Assembly: GCA_036346225.1 (NCBI GenBank)
Contig: JARFIW010001176.1
Span: 3,423,038 to 3,487,037 of the forward strand
Origin: Platerodrilus igneus
Lineage: Eukaryota > Arthropoda > Insecta > Coleoptera > Lycidae
Length of the DNA: 64,000 nucleotides
Reading direction: 5' to 3'
A model generated the notes under the pieces. It ran no database searches and had not been told where the DNA came from. It worked only from the letters and a program-made list of their open reading frames with translations. Position numbers and translations under genes: made by a program. Of the stretch, positions 46,153 through 56,959 are shown in pieces (position 1 is the first letter of the stretch; every line of letters starts with the position of its first letter).

Positions 46153-46970
46153 AAGATTAAATTCGCGCAACTAAATCTCGGGAAAGGTAGAGGGCAACAA
46201 ATAACTTCGTAAAGTTATTCATCGAAAATAATATCGACATCGGGTTTATACAGGAACCGCACCTGTATGGCCACAAAATATCAGGTTTTGGGAGGGGGGT
46301 TACCGTCTTAAACGCGAATAGTAAACGACCGCGTAGCGGGATAATAATAAATAATGGAACGTGCGCCGGAATTATATTAAATAATTTATCGAACGAGTTT
46401 GTAACGACGGCCGAAATCAAATCAGGGAAAATGCGTTCTATGTAATAAGCGTGTACCTCCGCCGGTCGATTCCGGCGGAAAATCCTCAAACCGAAGACTT
46501 GATAAATGAAGTAGATAATATTATTCGTAGAATCGGCAGAAATAAAAATCTAGTCATTGGGGAGATTTTAATGCCAAGTCGCCACTATGGGGCAGCCCTA
46601 TCGAAGACGATAGAGGCTCGCAGGTTGCTGATCTTTTACGGAATGGGATCTTAGTGTGATAAACACTAATGATTTACCTACGTTTGAGACGCATAGAGGC
46701 AGCAGTTTTATAGATATTACTGCAGTCTCGCACGAAATGTTAGAAACGATTTGTAATTGGAAATTAAGGTCGGACGAGGAAACGCTCTCTGATCATAAAT
46801 TAATAACATGGGACGTTGAAACCAAAACAAGTGCAAACGAGCAGCTAACTGTATTTCCGCGGTTCTGTAATAAAAAGCAAATTGGGAGCGATTTAAACAA
46901 AAATTTGGCGAAAGTATCCCTGTGCTCGAAAATGAGCTATTTAACTGCCGAGAGGCAGACGAAGTAGAAA
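46153..46970 (+). pseudogene. R1-like ORF2, endonuclease domain
   Basis: Reads KIKFAQLNLGKGRGQQ (46153-46200), then in a shifted frame FIENNIDIGFIQEPHLYGHK (about 46216-46275), whose Glu is the metal ligand. Next come VISVYLRRSIPAENPQTED (about 46445-46500) and a GDFN-like site changed to GEILMPS (about 46560-46580), where one base seems to be missing or altered. INTNDLPTFETHRGSSFIDI and LSDHKLITWD with the final His follow (about 46660-46815). Four frame changes are needed, so the copy is inactive or the sequence has indel errors. Confidence 0.82.
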
Positions 46971-47449
46971 CACTCGCGAAAAATTAAACGACGCGGTGGT
47001 AGACGCGTCGTCGTATTCCATGCCGAAAAGAAAACATTTAAAGACAGCGTACCCTGGTGGACCCGGGAACTAACCACCAAGCGGGCAGAAACGCGTAACC
47101 TAAGGCGCCGCTATCAACGCGCCTCGGGAGATATAAGAGAACAACGGAGAATAGAATATAATCAAAGTTACCGCGAATATAAAATATTAATAGAAGAAAC
47201 GCGAACGAATAAATTTAAAGAATTCTGCACGCAAAACTCAGAGAAAGAACCCTGGGGAACCGCATACCGCGTAATTAGAGGAAAACAACAAAAATCGCGC
47301 TCAGTAATATAAAGAAAACAAATGGCGAATACACGGAAGGTTTTAAAACCACAGCGGAATATTTACTAGAGAAATTTTTCCCATCGGATAATCCCGAGGG
47401 GATGAAGGGTCGCACGATTTAATACGTCGGGAAGCTGCAAAGGCGCAAG

Positions 47450-48760
47450 GAACAGGTGCCGATAAGGCAATCCTAGTTCACGAGGTCGTCAGGGCTCTTA
47501 GGAGGATGAACCCTAAGAAGGCACCGGGGCATGATGGAATCACTTCAGACGCAGCTCTGCAGGCGTGCCTGTTAGCCCCGTGTGTCTTTGTTGGGTTGTT
47601 TAATCTTTGTTTAGAAAGGGCGTTTTTCCGCGTTGCTGGAAAATCCAGAATGTGAAATTTATACCCAAACCTAAAAAGGCGGATGCGTCAGATCCGGGCA
47701 GCTATCGTCCAATTAGCTTGCTACCGGTGCTGGGGAAAGTTTTAGATCGCGTTATGACTACGCGTGTTGAACACCTAGTGCGAGACAGCGGCGGTTTTAA
47801 TAACCGACAGTTTGGTTTCGTGGAGGGCAAGTCGACTATCGACGCGTTAGAGTTCGTTGTCGGGGAAATTAAGCAGGCAAGAGATGCCAAAGAGTACTGT
47901 GTCGTTGTTGCTTTGGACATTTCAGGAGCATTTGATGCTGCCTGGTGGCCATTAATCGTTTGCGAGTTAGATCGTAGGGGTTGTCCGCGAAACTTGATGT
48001 CTTTGGTCAAGAGCTATTTCTCGGGGCGATTAGCACAGGTTGAAATTCCGGGTGAAGTTCTGTCGCGTGAGGTGGAAAGGGATGCCCGCAAGGGTCATGT
48101 TCTGGTCCCACATTTTGGAAGTTGTTGTATGAGAGCATCTTTAGGGTCAAGTTGCCCGCAGGATGCTCAATCGTTGGGTTTGCAGATGACACACTTTTAA
48201 TTGTAAGATCGAGATTGTTAATGGATATGCGCACAAAACCGAACGAGGCGCTTAATAAATTACACGAATGGTCGCAGGCGGTAAAATTAAAATTTAACAC
48301 GGCGAAGTCAGAGGCGCTTTATTTCGGCACGAAACCAGGACAGAGACCTCCTAGGTTAGAGCTAGGAGGGGAGAAAATCCCGTTTAAAGATTGTATTACC
48401 TACCTCGGCGTCAAGATCGACAATAAATTAAATTGGAAAGCGCACGTACAATACGTAAAAAGTAAGGGCGGCAAAATATCAAATAAAATGATGGCGGCGG
48501 CTAAAATAAAGTGGGGTTTCAGGGGCGAATCGCTGAGGACGGTTTATGCCGGAGCAATTGAGCCGGCAATACTGTACGCAGCTTCTGTATGGGCAGAAGG
48601 TTGTAAAGTCCGGGAGATGCGTCAATTGACGAGCGTACAACGCATAACCGCGGTAAAAGCGGCGAGGGCGTACAGGACCACCTCCACGGAGGCTGTCCTG
48701 GTGATCAGTAGGTCTCCCTATCGAATATGTCGTTAGGGAGATTAGAGATAGACGATTAAT
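47450..48760 (+). pseudogene. R1-like ORF2, reverse transcriptase domain
   Basis: The RT starts MNPKKAPGHDGITSDAAL (about 47505-47560), shifts frame near 47615, and continues with SYRPISLLPVLGKVLDRV (about 47700-47755), NRQFGFVEGKSTIDALEFVV (about 47805-47865), VALDISGAFDAAWWP (about 47908-47952) and, after another shift near 48085, SIVGFADDTLLIV with the catalytic pair at 48185-48190. The thumb follows (TYLGVKIDNKLNWKAHV, about 48400-48450). Only two or three single-base shifts separate these blocks, and all residues expected at the active site are present. Confidence 0.86.
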
Positions 48761-48898
48761 AAATATAGGAAAAGGGCGCGAAATTATCGAAGATCTTAAT
48801 CTTGGTAATAGGGAAATTGCAAGAAAGATTGTTGTATCTGAGTTAGGGCACCCGGCTGATATTAGAGGATCGAGTTTGTCGAAGGTGATGAGGACGCG

Positions 48899-49765
48899 AT
48901 GGGTATCAGAATTTATACGGACGGTTCACGTATGGACGATGGGCAAGCAGGCGCGGCGTTTGTCGTGTATAAGCAGGAAAGGGAGGTGTTTCGGTTTCAA
49001 ACCAAACTCGCGAACTGGTGCACTATCTTCCAGTGCGAATTGGTAGCCATACGAGAGGCTATCGATTACGTAATAAACCATACGGGCAGAGACGAGTATT
49101 ATATAATCAGTGATAGTAAATCGGCGCTAACGGCTTTAACAAACATGAACACCTCGACAGATCTCCAAGCGGACGTCTGGAGGATAGCGCGTACGGCGCT
49201 AGAGTTTCGACGTTTAAAGTTCTGTTGGGTCAGGTCGCACAATGGTAACGTAGGAAACGATAGGGCTGACGAATTAGCTAAAGAGGCCGCGACGGGCGAC
49301 TTTCGAATATCACATTCGTCGATACCGAGGTCTTTAATCAAAAGAAAGCTGCGCGAAAAATCAATTCGACAATGGGAAGAGAGGTGGAACAACGCTGCCA
49401 CGGGCAGGTTGACCCACAAATTCATACCGAGCATAGAAGCCAGAGGTAAGATCGAGGTTAAGCTCGATCACAAAATGGTGCAGTTGATAACAGGGCACGG
49501 CGCCCTGAAGGCGTATTTACAAAGGTTCGGTCTAACCAATAGCGACCGCTGCGAATGCGGTGAGGGCGCGGAAAGCGCAGAGCACGTGCTCTTCGACTGC
49601 CCGCTTGATGCGGGAAATCGAGGGTTGGCTGATAGCAAACTAGCTATCCTAGGTCTGGCATGGCCAAAGAGCCTAGAGGAAGTCGGGGAAGTGGTTAACC
49701 AGAAGGCGTTCTGGACAGCCTTAAAAGAATTCGCGGGAAGGGTCGCGAGATTAGACAATCAATGA
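48899..49765 (+). CDS. R1-like ORF2 C-terminus: RNase H plus Cys/His box, intact frame
   Basis: This 288-codon frame has the RNase H ligands IYTDGSRMDDGQAG (first Asp), FQCELVAIREA (Glu), IISDSKSALTAL (Asp) and VRSHNGNVGNDRADELAKEA (His and last Asp). A C-terminal box CECGEGAESAEHVLFDC (about 49552-49602) is the usual end of R1, I and Jockey type ORF2. It is not a stand-alone gene: the Met at 48899 is internal to ORF2 and the frame is separated from RT by shifts around 48730-48890. RNase H removes the RNA strand during LINE copying in relatives. Confidence 0.88.
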   Translation: MGIRIYTDGSRMDDGQAGAAFVVYKQEREVFRFQTKLANWCTIFQCELVAIREAIDYVINHTGRDEYYIISDSKSALTALTNMNTSTDLQADVWRIARTALEFRRLKFCWVRSHNGNVGNDRADELAKEAATGDFRISHSSIPRSLIKRKLREKSIRQWEERWNNAATGRLTHKFIPSIEARGKIEVKLDHKMVQLITGHGALKAYLQRFGLTNSDRCECGEGAESAEHVLFDCPLDAGNRGLADSKLAILGLAWPKSLEEVGEVVNQKAFWTALKEFAGRVARLDNQ

Positions 49766-49864
49766 CGACCGCGTGTAAAAATTCGGTGGGGTTGGTGGGA
49801 GGATTGAAAATTTTAGATTGACTTGGCGTGAGTAAGGATACGAGCATAACCAAAACCTGATATT

Positions 49865-49882
49865 AAAAAAAAAAAAAAAAAA
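49865..49882 (+). other. Poly(A) tail of the R1-like LINE
   Basis: Eighteen uninterrupted As about 100 bp after the ORF2 stop, taken as the 3' end. I could not identify a target duplication against the 5' side. Confidence 0.7.
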
Positions 49883-50262
49883 GATAATTATACCAAAATG
49901 TCCAATATGCACGAGAAATCTCCACTCCATTAATACAATCACTGCCTATCTTCATAATTATGTGCGGAAAATCGGGAATAAATAATACCAAATAAACAAT
50001 AACAAATAAATCATAAACCCTCATTAAATTAAATCAATAAAGTAAACAAGGATAATAAAACAGAGTGCAACCGCGCATCCCCAGGACTTGAAAGTGAAGT
50101 GATAGTGATAGTGATTGTGATCCCCCAAAACATTTAGTGCATACCCACCAGGACTTTAGCAGTGCACCCCGTCCCACCTTTAGAAGTAAGTTACAGACGA
50201 CCAGATCTTCGGATGCTGGAGAATTTTATTATCGAGGTAAGACTTAAATTGTGGCGGCTGTA

Positions 50263-50361
50263 CTCGCACAAGCATTGATTTACATTAATTAGTAGTTTTG
50301 AAATAATTTAAGAAGCACGTTTGGTGTGTAAAGGCGCTAGCCGACATAATGCTTGTGCGAG
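50263..50361. repeat. Inverted repeat, 14-bp perfect arms
   Basis: CTCGCACAAGCATT at 50263-50276 pairs with AATGCTTGTGCGAG at 50348-50361, and pairing extends about 3 bp outward with one mismatch. The 71-bp loop has no recognised content. It could be an RNA stem in a leader or trailer. Confidence 0.85.
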
Positions 50362-50997
50362 TGCACCTGATAAATAGGGTGATGCTTTCGCTATTTTGTG
50401 CACTGCTATATGCTTAACGCTTATTAAACATTTATTTATATATTTACATAATTATATTTATTTATATTTTATATTTACACTTTATATTTATTTATATATA
50501 GCATGTATTATGTGGCTTATTTGTTTTGTTTGACGTTCTGTCGCCATTTTGGTTGCAGTATATATTTGGGAAGGACGAGCAGAATTGCGAAGATTGTAAT
50601 CATAATGTAAATCAGTTAGGGAACGATAGGAAAGCTAGGGATGGATTTAAATTAGTTAGCTAGATTTGGATAGTTTTAAGACGACCCTTCAGGTCGCACT
50701 GGTAAGCGGAACCGGCGTCTGCTATCCGGTATTACGGATCCCTCCCCCTCTCATTTTTGCTTGTTGATCGGGTACACTCGAAAGTCAGCGCTAGGGATAC
50801 CATTATTTACAACCCTGTTTTTAGTTTTGTTTTGTTTTTGTTCCAGTTTTTGTCAGATTTTAGGTTTGTTAGATTGTTAGAGTTTGTTAGGTTTGTTAGA
50901 TTTTTAGGTTTGTTAGATTTTTATTTAGTTTTTATTTAGGGTGAATCAACTATGAAGTAAGAATAAATTAGGAGCACGACTATTTTTCGCGTTTAAA

Positions 50998-51030
50998 CCC
51001 AATGTAGTACCTCCGGGTGGAGCATTGGGG
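50998..51030 (+). other. Hairpin shared with the SINE 3' end
   Basis: CCCAATGTAGTACC-TCCG-GGTGGAGCATTGGGG has the same stem and spacing as the SINE tails at 5788-5817, 8187-8216, 26896-26925 and 57590-57619. The loop is TCCG instead of TTCG, both of the stable UNCG tetraloop class. No SINE body or tRNA head precedes it. Confidence 0.8.
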
Positions 51031-51065
51031 ACGTGGCCGCAAGTATAGCGGCCCTAATTCAAATT

Positions 51066-51560
51066 ATAATGTATCTAACAAGAAAGAGCAGCTACTATTT
51101 TGAAGACAACAAACATAGAAACAAGGAAAAAATTATTGAGAGCATATGTGTGGAGCACAGCAGTGTACGCCTGTGAAATAGGGACAGTAGGACAAGCAGA
51201 AATGAAAAAGCTAGATGTTTTTTGGAATGTTGTGCTTCATATGTATGATGATGATAGCATGGACAGCTAATGTTAATAATAAAGAGATTCTAGAAATAGT
51301 AGGGAAAGAAACATCTGTGGAAAATATAAAAATTGGTGAAATATAAGGACATGACACGTTCTAAGGCATTTGGGGAATAGTAAGGGATATATTGCGGGTA
51401 AAAGTAGGAAAAAGGAGAGGTGGGGGTAGATCTAGATTAGACTAATGCACGCAGATACTGAAAGATGTAAGCTGTGGGTATTTCAGGCAAGTGTATAGGT
51501 TAGCTCAGAATAGGAAACAATGGAGGTACGCGTCTAACCAGTTCCAGGACTAAAAACCTA
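51066..51560 (+). pseudogene. RTE-type LINE, post-RT C-terminal fragment
   Basis: Pieces in several frames read RAYVWSTAVYACE-like text (about 51130-51180), AEMKKLDVFWNVV (about 51200-51235), WTANVNNKEILEIVGKE (about 51260-51312) and KVGKRRGGGRSRLD (about 51400-51440). These correspond to the C-terminal segment that follows RT in RTE-like and related single-ORF LINEs. It is heavily decayed. It may belong to the same family as 53624-56945. Confidence 0.65.
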
Positions 51561-53623
51561 ATAAATGATGATAATATACACATTCTATTTTATATTTTGA
51601 AGAGCCTCTAGAATATTAGGCCTCGCATTTTCTCTGAAAGACTTTTGCAAACAAATCATACTCAATTACTATGTATTTACGTATGCTTTATTAACTTTAA
51701 AATTTTAATAATTCTGAAATGAGAGCATGTGTACATTGAATATTTTAGCAACAAGTTATAATTTATTTAAAATGGTGTCATTGGTTTGTCGAATTACGAG
51801 AAGGGGCTGTGTCTCCAGAACCCTCGTCCCCAATATGGTCTAGCGTAAAGATATACCTGATTCATGCAGGTTTACATTTTGCTTTTGAAGTTGAGTTAAA
51901 ATAGACGTACTTCGTCTACAGATTTGGTTTGATAAAAGATATGTTTATATGGATAGTTTTCCATAAAATGACAGTAACAAAATGGATTTTTCCGTGCACT
52001 TATAATGAATATAGCTATTAGAGACGCACAAAATGTTAATCCTTAAGAGCTTAATAAAATTTAGATAAGTGCTAATAAAAGGAAATGAATAATAAATTAC
52101 ATAATTCATTTATGACCACCTAAATCTCGTTTCGTTTTCAAACTGGCTCGATAACTGTTATAGTCAGTATACAAAGTTGTACGTCTTGTTGCTGCTCTTG
52201 AAATGTCACATCTTTATGACTACCAACATAAAATAAAATTACACCTAGTTAAATACAAGTTAAAGCTTCAGGAAGTGCTTCAATCATTCCAACTTTAATT
52301 AAGTTAATGACTTTCAAAATTACCTAATGCTATTTGCATTAAATCCAGAACAAAAAGTACAATAAAATCTTAGTTCTATTGTTACTCAACAAAGGCCTCA
52401 TAACCTTGCTTTGATGGACAGTACAATAACTTGAGATAGTTACATTACAGTCCCTTACTTTGTGTAAGCGTTAACATCACACGAGCTGTAATAGCCATAA
52501 ACGTTCCAGTGCACGTCATTATACCAGGGCCTCTTTAACTTTTTATTTTTAATTTGTTTTGTTAGGTACTTGTATTTAATTACTATAATAAATACTAGAC
52601 TAGCTCATTAGAATTAATTGACTCCTTTCAAATAAACTTAAACCTTACGTATCGCTCTAAATCGAATAAATTACTTAACAAGGATGCGATTTGTATAATT
52701 TGTATGTCTTTAACAGACCTTAAGGTCTAATTATAGATTCACATTTTGATATACGTTTCAGAATATAAAGCATTCCGGGGTATATTATTTTGAAGTCCAT
52801 TATTTCTTAAGAAAGGCTGTAATCTTACAGGGATCCTTTTGAATTCTAAGCGTACAGCACAAAGGCCTCTCTTCCTGTAAGGTATACATACACTTATCGT
52901 CATATTCAAGGTACTTGCACGAAATTGACGTCATATAAACGTATGACAGGATGTCACATGCACAAAACAAAAGGAAGAAGACGGCCAGGCTTTTACGTTA
53001 TAGAATCTGAAAACTATTGTACACTGTCGTTTGTTCCATTGATTTAATCTGTCTTTAACGTAAAAATATGAATAGAAAATGAGTCGTTTGTTCTGAGGAA
53101 AATATGTATGGTATTCTTAAACGATTTAATATTTATATACAATTGTTAGATGCGGATAGACCAAAGAGATGAATTTAAAATGCCGGAGATTCTTTTGTGA
53201 ATAATTTACCTCGTGGAACACAATAAAGTTTAAAGATTAAATGTAGCGCTGCTTTATTGAAGGGTTGCGTAGGGAACTAACTCAATTATTCAGGACTTTA
53301 ATAATCCTTTAAATTACGGGATTTTAATGTTTGTTTGCCGTTTAAATTTCAGAATATGCTATGTTTGCAACGAATGGGGTTATGTAACACCTTTTGTAAT
53401 TAGTAATTTGGTTATTTCTATGAGAAAGCTTTATTTTTTGTGTTGCAGGTCATAGAAGTGCAGCATTTCCTATTATGCAATAAAAACCATGCAACCGATT
53501 AATACACGCTGTTTTTTCACATTTAAGTTCATATTCACCAATTGCAGCAATAATTTACATACAACTTTATGGAAAACTGACGGCCTAATAATGCAAATAA
53601 AAAGTTGTTAAAAACAAATGCCG
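51561..53623. other. Noncoding, AT-rich stretch
   Basis: I see no coding motif, array or clear repeat in these 2.1 kb on either strand. Confidence 0.55.
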
Positions 53624-54911
53624 TTCTGAATGGACCTGCACCTTGAAGAAGTTCTAGATTACTATAACGGGCGGAACGGCTTGAGAGTTACAGTGATCTA
53701 AAGATCCAAATTACAGGTCCAACCAAATTAGTAGGGTCATTAGTGAGGACCAAACTAAGACAGGTCCCCGAAAGAGGGCAGCGGCTCTTTCGGTACTTAG
53801 ATTGGCAGAGACCATAGGGGTCGGTATGACAGTGTAAGACACATTACCTCGATATGGAAGACAACGGGAAACCACCACATTACCATCCAAGTACACAGCA
53901 TACTTAAATTATTATTAAAGATGATAGCATTCTAGAGAGTAAAAAATTTCCTAGTTAAAAGTCCCACATTCAGATCTCCGGGAAGGGACGGACCACTTCG
54001 GAAGGTGTGATTGGAAAAATTAGAATAGAGTGGAACATTCTGAGAGTCGGAGCGTGGAATGTCAGAAGTATGAAACAACTAGGTAAGTTAGGGAACTTGA
54101 AAATTTAAATGGATAGGTCAGAATTAGACACAGTAGAGATCAGCAAAGTTCGGTGGCCAGAGGCAGAGGATTTTTAGAGTGGAGATTTTAAGGTAGTTCA
54201 CACACAATAAGAGGAAGGAAATTCTGTTATGCAGATAGTTATGAGAAAAAAAATAGGACACTGTGTATAAAACTACCTACAAAAGAACGAAAGAGTACTC
54301 ATGATTAGATTGGAATTCAAATCCGTAAATACAATAATAATACAGGTATACATGCCCACCTATAGCTGCAGCAAGAAGGAGATAAAAGCGATCTACAAAG
54401 ACATCGAAGACATACTAAGATACGTAAAAGGGCATACAATTTAAATAATTACGAAGGATATTAACGCAATTGTAGGTGAGGGTCAGAAAGGAGCGATAAT
54501 AGGTTTATTTGGTTTAGGCACGAGAAACGACAGTGGAAATGGGTTGGTAGAATTTTCCGTCAAAAACAATTTAACCATCACAAACACATTAGTTCAATCT
54601 CATGCTAAAAGACGATACACGTGGAAGATGCCAGGAAATATAGAAAGATATCAAATAGATTACAATCTTGTTAGGCAACAGTATAAGAATCGAGTAAGAG
54701 ACTATAGACGCTACCCAGAAGCAGATATAAGCACTGACCATAACATTCTAATTATGAAGGTCACGCTTAAATTTAAAATTTGAAAATAAAGAACGGAAAA
54801 GCACACTTTGCTTTTGAGAAACTAAGGATAAGGGTGTCCACGACAGATTTGAAGAAAAGTCAAATGAATTGCTGAAAGATATCGGAAAAATTAATGATAC
54901 TAAGGAAATAG
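53624..54911 (+). pseudogene. RTE (BovB-like) LINE, 5' UTR and endonuclease, 3'-truncated copy
   Basis: The 5' part (GAATGGACCTGCACCTTG, GGTCCAACCAAA, GGGAAACCACCACATTA) matches 54912-55200 of the next copy. The endonuclease is decayed but traceable: WNVRSMKQLGKL (about 54055-54090), then VKNNLTITNTLVQSHAKRRY and TWKMPGNIERYQIDYNLVRQ, and TDHNILIMK (54544-54783). The copy stops at about 54910, where the 5' end of the next copy begins. More stops are present than in its neighbour, so it is older or under-corrected. Confidence 0.82.
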
Positions 54912-56945
54912 ACCATTTCGAATGGACCTGCACCTTGCTGAAGTTTTAAATTACTAGAACAGGTGAAATGGCTTGCGTGTTCTAATGAGCTAAAGAGCCA
55001 AACTACAGGTCCAACCAAAGTAGTAGGGTCGTTAGTGAGGAACCAGACTAAGACAGCTCCCCGAAAGAGGGCAGCGACTCTTTCGGTACTTAGATTGGCA
55101 GAGACCATAGGGGTCGATTTGGCAGTCTTAGACACACTACCGCGATGTGGAAGGCAACGGGAAACCACCACATTATCTCCCAAGTACACAGCGTACTTCA
55201 ATTGTAATAAACATGATGGCATTCTCTGGGGTAAAAGATTCCGGAGTTAAAATAGTCCCCCATTCGGATCTCCGGGAGGGAACTACTTCGGAGGATGCGA
55301 TTAGAAAGGTAAAAATAAGAGTCGGGAACATTCTGCGAGTCGGAGCGTGGAATGTTAGAAGTATGAAGCAAGTAGGTAAGCTAGAGAACCTAAAAATCGA
55401 AATGAATAGGTTATCACTAGACATAGTAGGGATCAGCGAAGTTCGGTGGCCAGAGGCGGGGGATTTTTGGAGTGGAGACTTCAGGGTAATTCATACAGGA
55501 GCAGAGGAAAGAAATTTGGGTGTGGGGATAGTTATGCGGAAAAAGATAGGATACTATGTAGAAAATTACTTACAAAAGAACGAAAGAGTACTCATGGTTA
55601 GATTAGAATCTAAACCGGTAAACACAGTAATAATACAAGTATACATGCCCACCTCTAATTACAGTGACGAAGAGGTAGAAGCCATCTACAAAGATATCGA
55701 AGACATATTAAGATACGTAAAGGACATGAAAATTTAATAATTACGGGGATTTTAATGCCGTGGTAGGTGAGGGTAGGGAAGGAGCGGTAGTAGGTTTATT
55801 TGGTTTAGGCACGAGAAACGACAGGGGAAATAGGCTGGTAGAATTTTGCGACAAGAACAATTTAATTATCACAAACACATTATTTCAACATCATGCTAGA
55901 AGGCGATATACGTGGAAGATGCCAGGAGATATAGGAAGATATCAAATAGATTACATTCTTGTTAGACAACGGTTTAGGAATCAAGTAAAAGACTGTAGAA
56001 GCTACCCAGAAGCACATATAGATACTGACCACAACATCGTAATTATGAAGGCCGCACTTAAATTTAAAAATCTAAAAAAAAACGGAAAAAGGCACTTGAA
56101 CTTAGAGAAACTAAAAGATAAAGATATTCAAGAAAGATTAAAAAAAAAAGTCAAAGGAATTGCTGAATGATATCGGGAAAATATCTGATACTAAGGAAGT
56201 AGAAACAGAATGGAATAACATTAAATCCAGCCTAGACATGGCGATCAGAGATATTCTGGGGTATACACAAAAAGAAAATAAGAAACCATGGATAACAAAG
56301 GATATCCTGAATTTAATAGAAAAAAGACGAAAATACAACAATAAATCAGACGAAACAGGAAAACAGAGATACAAAACCATAAAATGGGAAATTATTCGAA
56401 AATGCAGGAAAGCTAAAGAACAATGGATTGATGAAAAGTGCAAAGAGGTACAAACAAAAATGGAAATAGGAAAGACAGACGAAGCATACAAATTAATTAA
56501 AATGAATTTTAGGGATATAAAACCGTATAGCAAAAATATAAGGAGCGCGGAAAGAAACAGCATTATAGAAAATGTATAGAAAGTGGTTAGATGGCAAAAA
56601 ATATACAGAGTTTATATGCAGGAGAACAGGAATATCAGACACTGAAAACGATGACTTCGGATATCCTATACTTAAAGATGAGTTTGAATTAGCACTAAAA
56701 GGCCTGAAAAATGGTAAAGCACCGGGTATATATAAGGTGCAAGCAGAAACTCTAAAAACCGATGAACAAGCGGTATCAGAACGTCTCTTCTAATTTGTAA
56801 GCTATATGTATGAGACAGGTGAGATACCCAAGCTAACATAACCTCATGGTCACTATACCAAAAAAGAGGCGCAAAGAGATGTGAAAATTTTCGTACAATA
56901 AGTTTGACAGCACACGTGTCAAAAATATTAACTAAAATTAACTAA
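54912..56945 (+). mobile_element. RTE (BovB-like) LINE, 5' UTR to start of RT
   Basis: The second, better preserved copy has a 5' UTR from GAATGGACCTGC, a complete APE endonuclease, a linker, and the first RT block NGKAPGIYKVQAETLK (about 56709-56758). It is cut at about 56945, where the inverted BEL/Pao element begins, so the RT core is absent. Two BovB-like signatures are FGLGTRNDRGNRLVEFC and ITNTLFQHHARRRYTW. Confidence 0.85.
55147..56793 (+). pseudogene. RTE-like ORF2: endonuclease and linker
   Basis: The first frame (55147-55737) holds VGAWNVRSMKQVGKLENL, DIVGISEVRW with the metal-binding Glu, GDFWSGDFRVIHTGAEER and VNTVIIQVYMPTSNY. A frameshift at about 55737 leads to GDFNAVVGEGREGAVVG, FGLGTRNDRGNRLVEFC, YQIDYILVRQRF and TDHNIVIMK (about 55750-56050). 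Another shift in an A-run at about 56139-56147 opens a lysine-rich linker (56160-56576). A stop at 56577 follows, then the frame 56572-56793 with the start of RT. All endonuclease catalytic positions appear intact. The start codon is uncertain; Met at 55147 is in 5' UTR-like text and a later one is possible. Confidence 0.84.
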
Positions 56946-56959
56946 AATCTGTTGCAACG

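Larger units (their letters stand above)
45187..49882 (+). mobile_element. R1-like LINE, near full length, poly(A) tail
   Basis: A two-ORF LINE with a 5' UTR, ORF1 with CCHC knuckles, and ORF2 with APE endonuclease, RT, RNase H and a C-terminal Cys/His box, ending in 18 As at 49865-49882. The LNLGKGR start of the endonuclease, AWWP in the RT and the IQEPH motif point to the R1 group. It is much more GC-rich than the AT-rich DNA to its left, and its last 289 codons are intact, so it is a younger insertion than most others here. It begins exactly where duplication copy B ends. Confidence 0.88.
49883..51065. other. Noncoding segment ending in a SINE-type hairpin
   Basis: No protein motif. It contains an inverted repeat (50263-50276 with 50348-50361), a T-rich array of GGTTTGTTAGATTTTTA-like units (about 50860-50935), and ends in two adjacent hairpins: CCCAATG...CATTGGG (50998-51030) and GGCCGC...GCGGCC (about 51034-51052). 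It could be the 3' UTR of another LINE. Confidence 0.5.
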
